DNA from: an uncultured Myxococcales bacterium
Lineage (GTDB): Bacteria > Myxococcota_A > UBA9042
Assembly: GCA_903840165.1 (NCBI GenBank)
Contig: CAIMEY010000096.1
Location: 1-46,898 of the forward strand
DNA length: 46,898 nt
Direction: 5' to 3'
The position numbers and the translations under genes are program-made. The notes below the pieces were generated by a model. It did not search any database and was not told the DNA's origin. It worked only from the letters and a program-made list of their open reading frames with translations. Shown here one piece after another: positions 1 through 9,200 of the stretch (positions within the stretch are counted from its first letter, which is position 1; the number at the start of each line of letters is the position of its first letter).

Positions 1-172
1 GCACGCTCTTTGTCAGCACGCTCTTTGTCAGCACGCTCTTGTTCGATGCGTTGCGCCTCTGCACGCTCTTTGTCAGCACGCTCCTGTTCGATGCGTTGCG
101 CCTCTGCACGCTCTTTGTCGGCCAATTCCTTGGCCGCACGCTCTTTGTCAGCACGCAGCTTATCGGCGCGTT
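1..172 (-). repeat. Tandem coding repeats of the coiled-coil region
   Basis: On the plus strand the 15-base unit GCACGCTCTTTGTCA recurs, alternating with a unit containing TTCGATGCG and TTGCGCCTC. On the minus strand these encode repeated ERADK and AEAQRIEQ blocks of the FHA/coiled-coil protein. Near-identical DNA copies suggest recent expansion by slippage or unequal crossing over; length may vary between strains. Confidence 0.8.
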
Positions 173-938
173 CCTTTTCCATACGCTCGGTTTCAGCCCG
201 TTCCTCGTCGGCCTGGGCCTTGTCTTGCTGCTCGCGCGCGATTCGATCGGCGTCAAGCTTGGCCTTGTTCGGCGGCGGCGGCGGCATACCTGCTTCATCG
301 CCGCTAAATGCACCCGGCGCCTGGGGAATCACAGGCGCGTGACCCGGCGGAGGCGGAGGCGGCACGGCCGAGACAGGCGGCGGCGGCGGCAGGGGAACCG
401 GTGGCGGCGGCGGTACGACGGCCGAAGGAGGAGGAGGCGGCGGCGGAACTGCGCTCGGCGGAAGTGGAATTGCAGCTGGCGGTGGCGGCGGCGGGATAGC
501 TCCGGGTGGCGGCGGCGGAATTGCTCCTGGGGGCGGCGGCGGTATGGCACCGGGCGGAGGGGGCATCGGCGGTGGCGGCGGCGGAATCGATGCCGGGTCC
601 ACTGCCCAGCCTGCACTATCGAAGTCCGTGTCTTCAAAGTCTAAACGCATTTCGAAGGTGCCGCAACGAAACAGGGCACCATCGTCGAGTTGCCAGATCT
701 CGCCTGCAGGCAAGCGTTCGGCTCCGAACCACACGCCGTTAGATGAACCCATATCTTCAATCAGATAGGCACCTTGGGACCAGTAGACCCGCGCGTGCTG
801 GCGGGAAACGCTCTGGCTCGAGGTCTGGATTTGGCACGAACTGTGTCGCCCAATCACCACTTCCGGGTTGAGGGGACTGATCTCTACATCCCGGAATTCA
901 TTATCATCGCCTTGATAAAGGATGCGTGCCACGGGCAT
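1..938 (-). CDS. FHA-domain protein with proline-rich linker and charged coiled coil (3' end outside window)
   Basis: The minus-strand frame is open from an ATG at 938 to the window edge (about 312 residues seen). Residues about 1-80 form an FHA domain with the canonical pThr-binding elements VVIGRHSSC, SVSRQHARV and GSSNGVW. Residues about 110-230 are almost pure proline with interspersed GAIP and SAVP. From about residue 235 a highly charged stretch of repeated ERADKERAEAQRIEQ-like units begins, typical of a long coiled coil or single alpha-helix. A GGAG lies 8 nt before the ATG; an upstream in-frame GTG could add about 25 residues. The FHA fold and its phosphothreonine binding are established for the family; a scaffold role in Ser/Thr-kinase signalling, which is abundant in Myxococcota, is inference. 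The plus-strand frames over this region are shadows created by the repeats. Confidence 0.85.
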   Translation of the reverse strand, partial: MPVARILYQGDDNEFRDVEISPLNPEVVIGRHSSCQIQTSSQSVSRQHARVYWSQGAYLIEDMGSSNGVWFGAERLPAGEIWQLDDGALFRCGTFEMRLDFEDTDFDSAGWAVDPASIPPPPPPMPPPPGAIPPPPPGAIPPPPPGAIPPPPPPAAIPLPPSAVPPPPPPPSAVVPPPPPVPLPPPPPVSAVPPPPPPGHAPVIPQAPGAFSGDEAGMPPPPPNKAKLDADRIAREQQDKAQADEERAETERMEKERADKLRADKERAAKELADKERAEAQRIEQERADKERAEAQRIEQERADKERADKER

Positions 939-1062
939 CTCCAGTGCTCCGGCCTGCCGCCGGTCGTTGGGCGCACTGTAGCCTGCAACCCGGGGATTGG
1001 ACAAGCGCACCGGTCTGCTGCCCAAGCCCCTGGCTGAACTGAGTCAGTGCGCACCCAATAAC

Positions 1063-2286
1063 TCAATGATAAATCAGGTATTTTTCGCGCTTTCGCCCAA
1101 ACTCCTCGAGGTCCTTTTGCCAACTCGCTTCGATCTGCTGCCACGTTTTGCCTTCAAGGACCTGTTGCCAGACGGCGTCATTGCCCCAAACCCGGGCAAA
1201 CCGTGCCGTATCTGTGACTTTGAAGGCATCGGCGTGGGTATGCCGCAGGGAGGTGAGCAAGATGAGCGCTGTGCGCAGCGGGCGATAAAGCCGCAGATCT
1301 TGCAGGAAGATCTGCACACCGTGGACCACTTTCTTGGCAAACTGGCCGCGGTGGGGCCGAAAGGTCATGGCGCGAAACAGCACGCCCGGCACTTGGGCCG
1401 CCTTGAGGGCTTCAAACAGCTTGTTGGGCTCAATGAACGGCGCGCCAATCAGCTCAAAAGGCATGGAATTACCGCCACCTTCATTGACATTGGCACCACT
1501 GCCTCCAACCATACCCGTCGCCACGTACAGGTGCGCGTTGAGCGGATGAGGAATCCCCGGTGAGGTCGGAACCCACTGTAATCCCGTGTCTTCCCACTGC
1601 ATGTCGCGGCGCCAGCCTTTCATTTCTACCACGGTCAAATCGCAGCCTAAGTGCAGTTCAGCATTATAGAAACGAGCCAATTCGCCAAAAGTCATTCCGT
1701 GGGTCACGGGTAGGGGCCCCCAGCCGATCAGGCTCTTGTGCGCCGGCTCGCGGATCGGCCCTTCATACAGTAGGCCGCCCAAGGGGTTAGGTCGGTCCAG
1801 GACGATCACAGGCTTATGCAGGTGCCCAGCCCGCTGCATCAGTTGGCCCAGCGTGGTCGCATAGGTGTAGGTGCGCGAGCCAATGTCCTGAATATCAAAG
1901 AGTAAGACATCCACATGCGCCAGCGATTCTTCGCTCGGTCTTTCCTTCTTGCCCCACATCGCCTCCACGGGCAGGCCGCTCAGGGGATCGATGCCCGTAT
2001 CGCCGCCCGCGCCGTTGGGCAACGCCCCACGCAATCCATGTTCAGGCGCGTAAAGCTGCGTCAATTTCACACGTTTGTCGGCAGCCAAGCGATCCAGGGT
2101 CGCCATCAGCTGACCATCCACGGCCGAGGCATTGGTCACTAGGCCCACGCGCTTTCCCGCAATCAGATCAATGCGATCGGCGAGCAGTACGTCAATTCCC
2201 AGTTGCACGGGCGCCGCTTGCGCCGCCAGGCTCGGAACGATCATCATCGCAATAGAAAAAACGAGAGAAATCAGGCGCATGTTCAT
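1063..2286 (-). CDS. namZ: Exo-beta-N-acetylmuramidase NamZ-like (DUF1343)
   Basis: 407 residues. ATG 2286 gives a Sec signal peptide (MNMRLISLVFSIAMM to about residue 24, AxA cleavage region); the frame extends further upstream but without signal character. Family hallmarks are RIDLIAGKRVGLVTN near the mature N-terminus, LYAPEHGLRG, the DIQDIGSRTYTY stretch, VLDRPNPLGG, GLQWVPTSPGIPH and a C-terminal region ending KYLIYH. In the DUF1343/NamZ family the enzyme removes terminal MurNAc from peptidoglycan fragments, feeding MurNAc salvage; placement in the envelope follows from the signal peptide. There is no good Shine-Dalgarno before 2286; ATG 2280 is an alternative. The gene is transcribed away from the GH99 gene, with 145 bp between their starts. 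No MurNAc-6P etherase gene is visible in the window. Confidence 0.85.
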   Translation of the reverse strand: MNMRLISLVFSIAMMIVPSLAAQAAPVQLGIDVLLADRIDLIAGKRVGLVTNASAVDGQLMATLDRLAADKRVKLTQLYAPEHGLRGALPNGAGGDTGIDPLSGLPVEAMWGKKERPSEESLAHVDVLLFDIQDIGSRTYTYATTLGQLMQRAGHLHKPVIVLDRPNPLGGLLYEGPIREPAHKSLIGWGPLPVTHGMTFGELARFYNAELHLGCDLTVVEMKGWRRDMQWEDTGLQWVPTSPGIPHPLNAHLYVATGMVGGSGANVNEGGGNSMPFELIGAPFIEPNKLFEALKAAQVPGVLFRAMTFRPHRGQFAKKVVHGVQIFLQDLRLYRPLRTALILLTSLRHTHADAFKVTDTARFARVWGNDAVWQQVLEGKTWQQIEASWQKDLEEFGRKREKYLIYH

Positions 2287-2412
2287 GGGCAACTCGACCG
2301 CACGGGAGAGGCGGATCGCCGCCCACGGGTTCAGCCACGGGCGCGTGGGCACTGTGACGCAGGGTCGGGCACGGCGCAAATTCATCGGCGTCGACCCGCA
2401 GGCGCAGGCAGT

Positions 2413-2422
2413 TGTGCTACAA
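2413..2422 (+). promoter_or_regulatory. Extended -10 promoter candidate for the GH99 gene
   Basis: TGTGCTACAAT ends at 2422, i.e. a near-consensus TACAAT with an upstream TG, 9 bases before the preferred ATG at 2432. A transcript starting about 7 nt after the -10 would be nearly leaderless, which agrees with the absence of a Shine-Dalgarno before 2432. No convincing -35 was seen. Similar TG-N-TANNNT boxes occur at 28985 and, on the minus strand, at 38369-38361. Confidence 0.4.
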
Positions 2423-2431
2423 TGGCCCGCC

Positions 2432-3820
2432 ATGTGGCCGCGACTATTCATATTTCTTGCCCTATTTTGCGCACTTCCACTGCCGGCCTGGGCCCAAACG
2501 GTCCTGCCTGTGCACGTGGAAATCGACACGACCTCGGACCTCGCCAACCTGACGTGGCGGGGCCTCAACTGGGTTGACCAGCAACAAACCTTTCAATTTG
2601 ACGGCAATTGTCCGGGATGCACGGCCCAGGGCCTGGCGATCACCAAGCCGCCCTATGACCGCACGCCGGCCCACTTACAGGTGGACTTGCTGGTTGCACG
2701 AGGCGACGCACCGCTACAACTGCTTGTCAAGCAAGGCGATATTGGCCAAACCCGCGTGCGCATTCGTGTCAAATCGCGGTGGATTCTCGACCAGACTGTG
2801 GTCGGCGCGGAAATGGCGCAAACACCTGCACATACAACCGGTTCGCAAAAGTCCAAGACCCTGGCCGCGCCCGTGCGGGCCCCGTGGACTTGGAACCCCG
2901 ATGTCGCCACGCTGCTGAGCGGCGAGCCAGTGCCAAGGCATGAATTTGGCCGCAAAGTCATGGCTTTCTATTACGGCTGGTACGGCAATCCGCAGGACAG
3001 TCAACTACCCGGTGCGGAGCGGCAATGGCGCCACTGGGACCCGCAGCGGCCGGACCACGCTAGTACCAATACGCCGCAGCTCGGCTGGTACGACTCGACG
3101 GATCCCAATGTAATTGCACAACATATCGCCTGGGCCCAGCAAGCAGGAATTGAGGCGCTGGTCCTGTCCTGGTGGCAACGAGATGCCCATGAAATCGCAG
3201 TATTACAAGGCCTATTGAACGAGGCGGCCAAGCACCCGCCGTTTGGGGTCAGCCTGTACCTGGAAAGCGGTAATACGCCTGAGGAATTGCGTGGCCAGTT
3301 GGATCAGATTCTCCTGCGGTGGGGCACCCATCCGGCCTGGGTGCGGGTCGACGGCAAGATCGTGGTGTTTGTCTACACCCGCATCGTCCAGGCCCTGGGA
3401 AATGACGGCATGCGCAAGGCTTTTCACGACTTGCCCGTCTTTGTCATCGGCGATTTGCTGCAGCCTTCCACCCTTGAGGCGATCGGCGGCGCGCACCAAT
3501 ACGTCAGCGCCGATACGCCGGACCAGTACCAGCAAAACCTTTTGCAAACCAGGACGATGGCACGCCTGCGCGACAAACTTTGCGTCGCCACCGTGATGCC
3601 GGGCTTTGATGACACGCACATTCGCAGTCCAGGTGCGGTTGATCACAGGCAAAAGGGCCATTTTTATGAGGGCCAGTGGGCCATTGCCGCCCAGGCTGAC
3701 TGGGTGGTGCTGACCAGCTTCAACGAGTGGCATGAAGGCAGCGAAATTGAACCATCTTTGGAGCACGGCTCTTCCTATCTGCTGGAAACCAAGAAGTGGA
3801 TTGAGCGGTGGCGCCGATGA
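2432..3820 (+). CDS. Secreted GH99-like glycosidase (endo-alpha-mannosidase superfamily)
   Basis: 462 residues. ATG 2432 gives a clean signal peptide MWPRLFIFLALFCALPLPAWA. Residues about 25-160 form an N-terminal beta-rich accessory region with a CPGC motif. From about residue 170 the sequence matches the GH99/GH71-like barrel: VMAFYYGWYGNP, LGWYDSTDPNVIAQHIAWAQ, AGIEALVLSWW, and near the C-terminus TSFNEWHEGSEIEPS. Glu432 and Glu435 in the NEWHEGSEIEP motif correspond by position to the GH99 acid/base region. Known family members cleave internal alpha-mannosidic linkages in N-glycans or yeast mannan; the substrate here is unknown. The stop codon overlaps the next ATG (ATGA at 3817-3820), indicating an operon with the lipoprotein. 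Confidence 0.8.
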   Translation: MWPRLFIFLALFCALPLPAWAQTVLPVHVEIDTTSDLANLTWRGLNWVDQQQTFQFDGNCPGCTAQGLAITKPPYDRTPAHLQVDLLVARGDAPLQLLVKQGDIGQTRVRIRVKSRWILDQTVVGAEMAQTPAHTTGSQKSKTLAAPVRAPWTWNPDVATLLSGEPVPRHEFGRKVMAFYYGWYGNPQDSQLPGAERQWRHWDPQRPDHASTNTPQLGWYDSTDPNVIAQHIAWAQQAGIEALVLSWWQRDAHEIAVLQGLLNEAAKHPPFGVSLYLESGNTPEELRGQLDQILLRWGTHPAWVRVDGKIVVFVYTRIVQALGNDGMRKAFHDLPVFVIGDLLQPSTLEAIGGAHQYVSADTPDQYQQNLLQTRTMARLRDKLCVATVMPGFDDTHIRSPGAVDHRQKGHFYEGQWAIAAQADWVVLTSFNEWHEGSEIEPSLEHGSSYLLETKKWIERWRR

Positions 3821-4878
3821 CACGACCAAGGCCAAGGGCCTACGCTGCCTACGGAATTGGCGCCGTCCTTATCGCGTGCGCGTCGCCAGCCGTCGTTCGC
3901 TGTCCGACGCCAACGGCCACGGTTTTGCAACCGTCCCCGGCCGAGCGTTCAACGCGGGCCGAGGATCGCGTAGCCTCGGTCCCAGAGCCCATTGCCGCGG
4001 CCGCGCTCAAGGTGCTTGTGGCCGCCCTGACCGGGACTGTGACGGACCTGCAAACCTTGGCTGCCTGGGATGGCTGCGGCGACAAGTCATGCACACAGCT
4101 TGAGGAAGCCGCTAAATTTGCGCCACATTTGGTGGAGTTGGCCCAGGTGGCCACCGTCTGTTCGGCCGATGCACCCCTGCTGCGCGACAGCCATGAACCG
4201 GCCGCGGCCGAGGCGCAACAGGCCTGCGCTTTGGTCGTTCGCGCCCGCGATATCGTCGAACGCCAATACCTCGCGGCCGTAGCCAGCCACGCTTCCTTTC
4301 CAGAAACCATGCGTTATGCGGGGCGTCGCTACCGGGAAGAGGGGCGCATCGGCTGGCACCAAATCGACGAAATGGAGCGGATGCCCCAGGAATTAACCAG
4401 GCGCCGCGCGCTGTTGGCACCGTTGGCTCAGGCGATCGGCTTGCCAGTGATCGACGAACCATTCCGCTTTGGCTGGCGTGCGCGGAGTGACCTGTTGCGG
4501 GCCATCCAACATGGCGTAAAGACGCTAGATTTGCCGAAGTCAGCCACCGACACCCAGTTTGAACGGCAGGCCGCCCAGGTTTTGGAAGCCCAATCGCCCG
4601 TGGACGGGCCCTTGCCGGGAAGGCGTGGCGAGATCTTGGCGGTTCGCGCCTTGGACCCGGCGTGGCAACCTCTTGTATCGCATGGAAAAATGCTGAGGCG
4701 TGACCGGCGTGCGACCATCCTACTGCGCGCCAAGCAGAGCGGCCTGGTACGTTGGCCTTGTGCGGTCCTGTGGCTGCGTCTCGAACAAAAGGCTGACGGC
4801 AAAGGCGGTTGGCAAGCAGCGGTCGGCAGTCTCGACGACGACGTGCGCTTTGTCCGCTGCGAGTTACCCCTGCGCTAG
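3817..4878 (+). CDS. Lipoprotein of unknown function, coupled to the GH99 gene
   Basis: 353 residues from ATG 3817, which overlaps the GH99 stop as ATGA; a GTG at 3808 is a less likely start. The N-terminus carries a basic stretch, a hydrophobic core and a lipobox-like VLIAC. The mature part is largely helical and Ala-rich with scattered Cys (DGCGDKSCTQ, VCSADAP, QACALVV), followed by a part rich in Arg and Trp ending RFVRCELPLR. I do not recognise a family. The overlap with the glycosidase suggests joint synthesis and perhaps a surface partner or binding subunit, which is inference. It converges with the PFK-2/FBPase-2 gene, leaving only 15 bp between the two stops. Confidence 0.75.
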   Translation: MTRPRPRAYAAYGIGAVLIACASPAVVRCPTPTATVLQPSPAERSTRAEDRVASVPEPIAAAALKVLVAALTGTVTDLQTLAAWDGCGDKSCTQLEEAAKFAPHLVELAQVATVCSADAPLLRDSHEPAAAEAQQACALVVRARDIVERQYLAAVASHASFPETMRYAGRRYREEGRIGWHQIDEMERMPQELTRRRALLAPLAQAIGLPVIDEPFRFGWRARSDLLRAIQHGVKTLDLPKSATDTQFERQAAQVLEAQSPVDGPLPGRRGEILAVRALDPAWQPLVSHGKMLRRDRRATILLRAKQSGLVRWPCAVLWLRLEQKADGKGGWQAAVGSLDDDVRFVRCELPLR

Positions 4879-4893
4879 CACCTCCCCCACAAA

Positions 4894-6114
4894 CTACATG
4901 AGATGATACCGCTTTTCCTCAAAGGCGTAAGGACCCGGCGTAAGTTCCAGCACGGTGTGCAGCGGAATCTCCATGCGCACACAGGAATCTGGGTCTTTGT
5001 CCATGAAATACGCGTACAACGCCCGCAATACCGCTTGGTGGGCCACGATGAGCACCGGCTCCCTCTGCCGTTCTGCTTCAATAATGACCGGTTCCAAGCG
5101 AACAATGACGTCTTCGTAACTCTCGCCGCGGGGATACCGGTAGTGCAGCTTGTCGGTTTGCCGGGCCGAAAACTCATCGGGCATCTGGGCTTGGATCTCG
5201 TCGTACGTCATGCCGTCGCAGACGCCAGCGTCGATCTCATTGAGCGCGCTCCATTGCACAGGCGGCATCGGCAAATAACGGCAGGTCTGCAAGGTCCGTT
5301 GCAGAGTCGAACACCAGACGCGCGGCGGGCGAATCGCATGTTCCCGCATAAACTCAGAGAGTTTTTGCGCGTATTGGTCGCCCAGCGGACTAAGGCCCGC
5401 GTCGCCACCGATCCGACCCTCGGTATTGAGCTTGGATTCGCCGTGCCGCGTCAGCCAGATCGGCCGACGAACGATGTGCAGATTCATCAAGAAAAAGACA
5501 ATCCGACCGGGCAGATAGCCGTCAATTAGGTGAGCGACCAGAATGCGCCCGACGTCGATCAGCTTGATGTAGCTGTACCCCTCCTCATGGATGGGCTCAT
5601 AGGCGCGGGCGTAATGGTCGATTCTAGCACGGAAATCGCGAACAGCTTCGTCAGGTTCGACATTGGCATAATCGGGCGACGACAGCTTGGTCTCGCGGAC
5701 ATTGGCCTCGATGATGGTCGGGTCTTCGCAGATCGACTCGATGAACAAGACCTCTAGATTTCGAGCCTTACAAAACTCCAACACGTGATGCCGACGGGCG
5801 CGGGTGGTATTGGTCGCGTCGTAAATCGCCACTTCGCCGCCCGAGCGCATCCACTCGGCCAGGTCCATCAGGGCCGCCTGCGCCACTTCATTGCGGGCGC
5901 GCGCGCCTTCGGGATTGCTCGGGTCAAAGAAATCGTGGCGATGGTGGCTGCCCAGGCGCTGGCGCCGATAGTCGCCGATGTTAAAGACGCGGGTGTTATA
6001 GCCCAACCACGTCAAATAACGAGCAATTTTTCGCCCAATAAAGGTCTTGCCGCGGGCTGGAAGACCAACTAGGCACACCACAAGGCTGACTTTTTCCGGG
6101 GTGTAGTGGCCCAT
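4894..6114 (-). CDS. Bifunctional 6-phosphofructo-2-kinase / fructose-2,6-bisphosphatase
   Basis: 406 residues, nearly the length of the catalytic core of animal PFKFB enzymes. N-terminal kinase: Walker A GLPARGKT (17-24), NIGDYRR, IYDATNTTRARR, FIESICEDP, SPDYANVEPDEAVRDF. C-terminal phosphatase of the histidine phosphatase superfamily: TRHGESKLNTEGRIGGD with the phospho-accepting His224, NEIDAGVCDGMTYDEIQ with Glu293, HYRYPRGESYEDV, AHQAVLRA with His359, and IPLHTVLELTP. Both halves look catalytically intact. In eukaryotes the enzyme makes and destroys fructose-2,6-bisphosphate, the allosteric regulator of PFK-1 and FBPase-1. The bacterial metabolite role is inference. The start ATG 6114 is 129 bp from the divergent lipoprotein start. 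Gene symbol left blank because no bacterial name is standard. Confidence 0.92.
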   Translation of the reverse strand: MGHYTPEKVSLVVCLVGLPARGKTFIGRKIARYLTWLGYNTRVFNIGDYRRQRLGSHHRHDFFDPSNPEGARARNEVAQAALMDLAEWMRSGGEVAIYDATNTTRARRHHVLEFCKARNLEVLFIESICEDPTIIEANVRETKLSSPDYANVEPDEAVRDFRARIDHYARAYEPIHEEGYSYIKLIDVGRILVAHLIDGYLPGRIVFFLMNLHIVRRPIWLTRHGESKLNTEGRIGGDAGLSPLGDQYAQKLSEFMREHAIRPPRVWCSTLQRTLQTCRYLPMPPVQWSALNEIDAGVCDGMTYDEIQAQMPDEFSARQTDKLHYRYPRGESYEDVIVRLEPVIIEAERQREPVLIVAHQAVLRALYAYFMDKDPDSCVRMEIPLHTVLELTPGPYAFEEKRYHLM

Positions 6115-6243
6115 GACCCTCCGAGCGCGAGCGCAATGCCCAGGCTACGTTGTCGCCTGCTCCGCGCCTGCTGGCAAGGGCCTAAGCCAAAGCCTTGCGT
6201 CCGTCCCAAGTTCTCCGTAGCCTGCTGCCAGCGAGGTGACGCC

Positions 6244-9200
6244 ATGGCTGGGAATCAACGGTTCACGCTGAAATTCATCTGGGTTTGCCTATTCTTGGCC
6301 TCCTGTGGTCAAGATCAGTTGGCCACCGGCTTGGTGGCGGCGGACAACGGCAATTACTCCGATGTTGCAGGGGAATTGGCGATAGGCGACGTCGATCAAG
6401 GCGGCGCCGACGCGTCTGCCGATGGCAGCGCCACGGCGGATGACGCGATCACGGACGTCAATGCGCCGCAAGACATTGAATCGTCAAGTGATTCAACGAA
6501 TACAACGGGGGACGCGGCCGACGATTCCGTGGGCCCGGCCGATGCGGTGACGGCTGACGCCGTTGCCGATGCAGCCGACACTTCCGGCCAAGATATCAAA
6601 GAGGTCACGGATTCGATCGATGATAGCACCGCGGGCGATGCTGCCGACAGCACAGACGGCGGCGATGGCCTGGTGGGCGCACAACCCTGTGTAGTTGATA
6701 AGGATTGCCCCAGCTCTGTTGCCTACTGCCGGGGCGATACCCATAGTTGCGTGCAATGTACCCAGGACAGCCAGTGCCCCAGCAATTCCCTTTGCCAAGC
6801 CTATAGTTGCCAGGCCAAACCTGCGTGCAAGTCTGACGTGGACTGCAAAGCGACGGGCCAAGTTTGCGACAAAATCCTTGGTATTTGCGCTGATTGCATC
6901 GCCGACACCGACTGCGCCGTGGGCGAGGTCTGCAGCAACCACCTTTGCCAAGTCAACAAAGCCTGCAAATCCAGCAAGGATTGCCCGGCCGTCTGCGATC
7001 AGGTCAAGGGACTGTGCGTGCAATGCCTGACCTCGGCAGACTGCGACGCCAGCCAGTTTTGTAGCAATTCTCAGTGTGTAGCTGACGTCTGCTCGGGCAA
7101 CGTGTGCGCCGGCAACGCCCTGTTCGGTTGCTCGGCCGATGGCGGGGCCTTCCTACCCGGAACCACCTGCAACGACAATAACCCATGCACATCGGACAGT
7201 TGCTCTGGTGGTGCCTGCGTCTTTGCCAACGTGCCCAGCGTCTGTGACGACGGCAGCATCTGCACGGTCGGCGACGTCTGCAAAGGCGGCAGTTGCCAGC
7301 CGGGCACAGTCAAGAACTGCGACGATAATAACCTTTGCACAACCGATAGTTGCAACGCGCTCAGCGGCTGCAAATACGGCGCCAATAGCGCCCCCTGCGA
7401 TGACGGTTTGGCGTGCACCCAGCAGGACGCCTGTCAGGGAGGCATATGCACAGGCAAACCGCTAATCTGCAATGACAATAACCCGTGCACAGCCGACACG
7501 TGCGCTGCGGGCGTTTGCAGCTTTGTTGTAGGTAACCTTGCGTGTTCAGATGGCAATGTGTGCACTGTCGGCGACACGTGTTCAGGCGGGATTTGCCTAG
7601 CCGGCCCCAAGCAGACGTGCAACGATGGAAACCCTTGCACAACAGATGCTTGCGACCCATTATCGGGCTGCGTCGGCCTCCCTGTGGCGGCCACCTGCGA
7701 CGACGGCAACGCGTGCACGACGTCGGACACCTGCGTGCAGGGCAAATGCCTCGGCAACAGCAGCCTCTGCAACGACAATAACCCTTGCACTACAGATAGT
7801 TGTGGGGGCGGTAACTGCGTATTCGTCGCCCAAGCCGGCCCCTGCGACGACGGCCTGGCCTGCACCGACAACGACCTGTGCACCAAAGGCAAATGCGCCG
7901 GAACCGCCAAGGTGTGCAATGACAACAACCCCTGCACGTCCGATGTATGCGTCGCCCAAGGCTGCAGTTTCTCTGCGCTTGTTGGCCAAGGATGCAGTGA
8001 CGGCGATCCCTGCACCAGCGGCGATACCTGCCAAAACAATGGCATTTGCCTGGGAAAAGCGATCGTTTGCAGCGATGGCAACCTCTGCACCGACGACAGT
8101 TGCGCCGGCGGTTTCTGCGTTTTTACAAATAATACAAACAGTTGTGGTGCAGTCGGCGGATGCAATCAGTGCAGCGCAGGCTCCTGTACCGCTGGAAGTG
8201 CTGGATTTGACAAGGTGCTTTCGCTCGGCGCTGCCCTCGACAACCTCAACGGCGTGGCCGAGGACCCGAGTGGCGCAATTCTGGCAGTCGGTTACACAGC
8301 TAACAACGCCAATGGCAACGGCAATGACGCCTGGCTGACCCGCATCAATGTCGACGGCAGTGCAGCCTGGAACAAGGTCCTCGGCAGCAGTGGCGACGAT
8401 CACTTTGACGATATCCTCGCGATCGGCAACGGTATTTTCGCCGTGGTCGGCGCCGCATCCACCCCGAGTAGTGGCGGCACCGATGCCTGGTTCATCACTT
8501 TCGATTCGGCTGGCAACCAGTTGGTAAGCAAGACTTTTGGCACCCTGCCCGCCGTCGACAATGCCCACTGCCTCACCGCGGTGCCCAATGGCGTTGTTAC
8601 CCTCGGCAGCTCCGTTTCCGGCGCCGTGTCAAGTGGTTGGGGCGCGCGGCTGGGCAATGACGGTAGCGCCGTGTGGTCCCTGCAATACCCTCAATTCACA
8701 GCGTTTATGGGCGTTGCCGCGATGGCCGGCGGTCAAAACGTGTTGTTCAGCGCCACCACCAAGGGCGCGCAAACAGGCACCGACGTCGTTTGGGGACAAA
8801 TCGGCCCAGATGGCGTTGTCAAATCAACCACTTCCCTGCTCGCCAGCAGCCAGACTGATTGGGTCGCGGGCCCTATCCTCGGCAGCGACGGGGCCTTCAC
8901 CCTGGCCTACGCGGCGGGGACCAGCAACATCCTGACGGTGGCCCGCATCAACGCCCAAGGTTCGATCTTTGCCTCTGGTTCCAAGCAGTTGCCTGGCTCT
9001 TCGGGCGCCATCCCCCTCAACCTGATCGCCCAGGCCAATGGCTACACCGTGATTAGCGGCTACTCGCAGTTGAACAACGGCACCGATGACGGCTTGATCG
9101 CCCGCGTCGACGCCAGCGGCCAGTTCGCCCTGCTGACTACGATCAGCCATGCGTTGACCGACCACTTACACGGGGGCCTGGCCGACGCAGCCGGCCTACT

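Noticed and set aside
1..172. CRISPR-like array of short repeats at the left edge
   Set aside because: Units are contiguous without unique spacers and encode a regular coiled coil in frame.
39..644. Plus-strand frames with Arg-, Cys- and Leu-rich proteins at the left end
   Set aside because: They are antisense to the FHA/proline-rich/coiled-coil gene; CCG and repeat codons read in reverse create long open frames without ribosome-binding sites.
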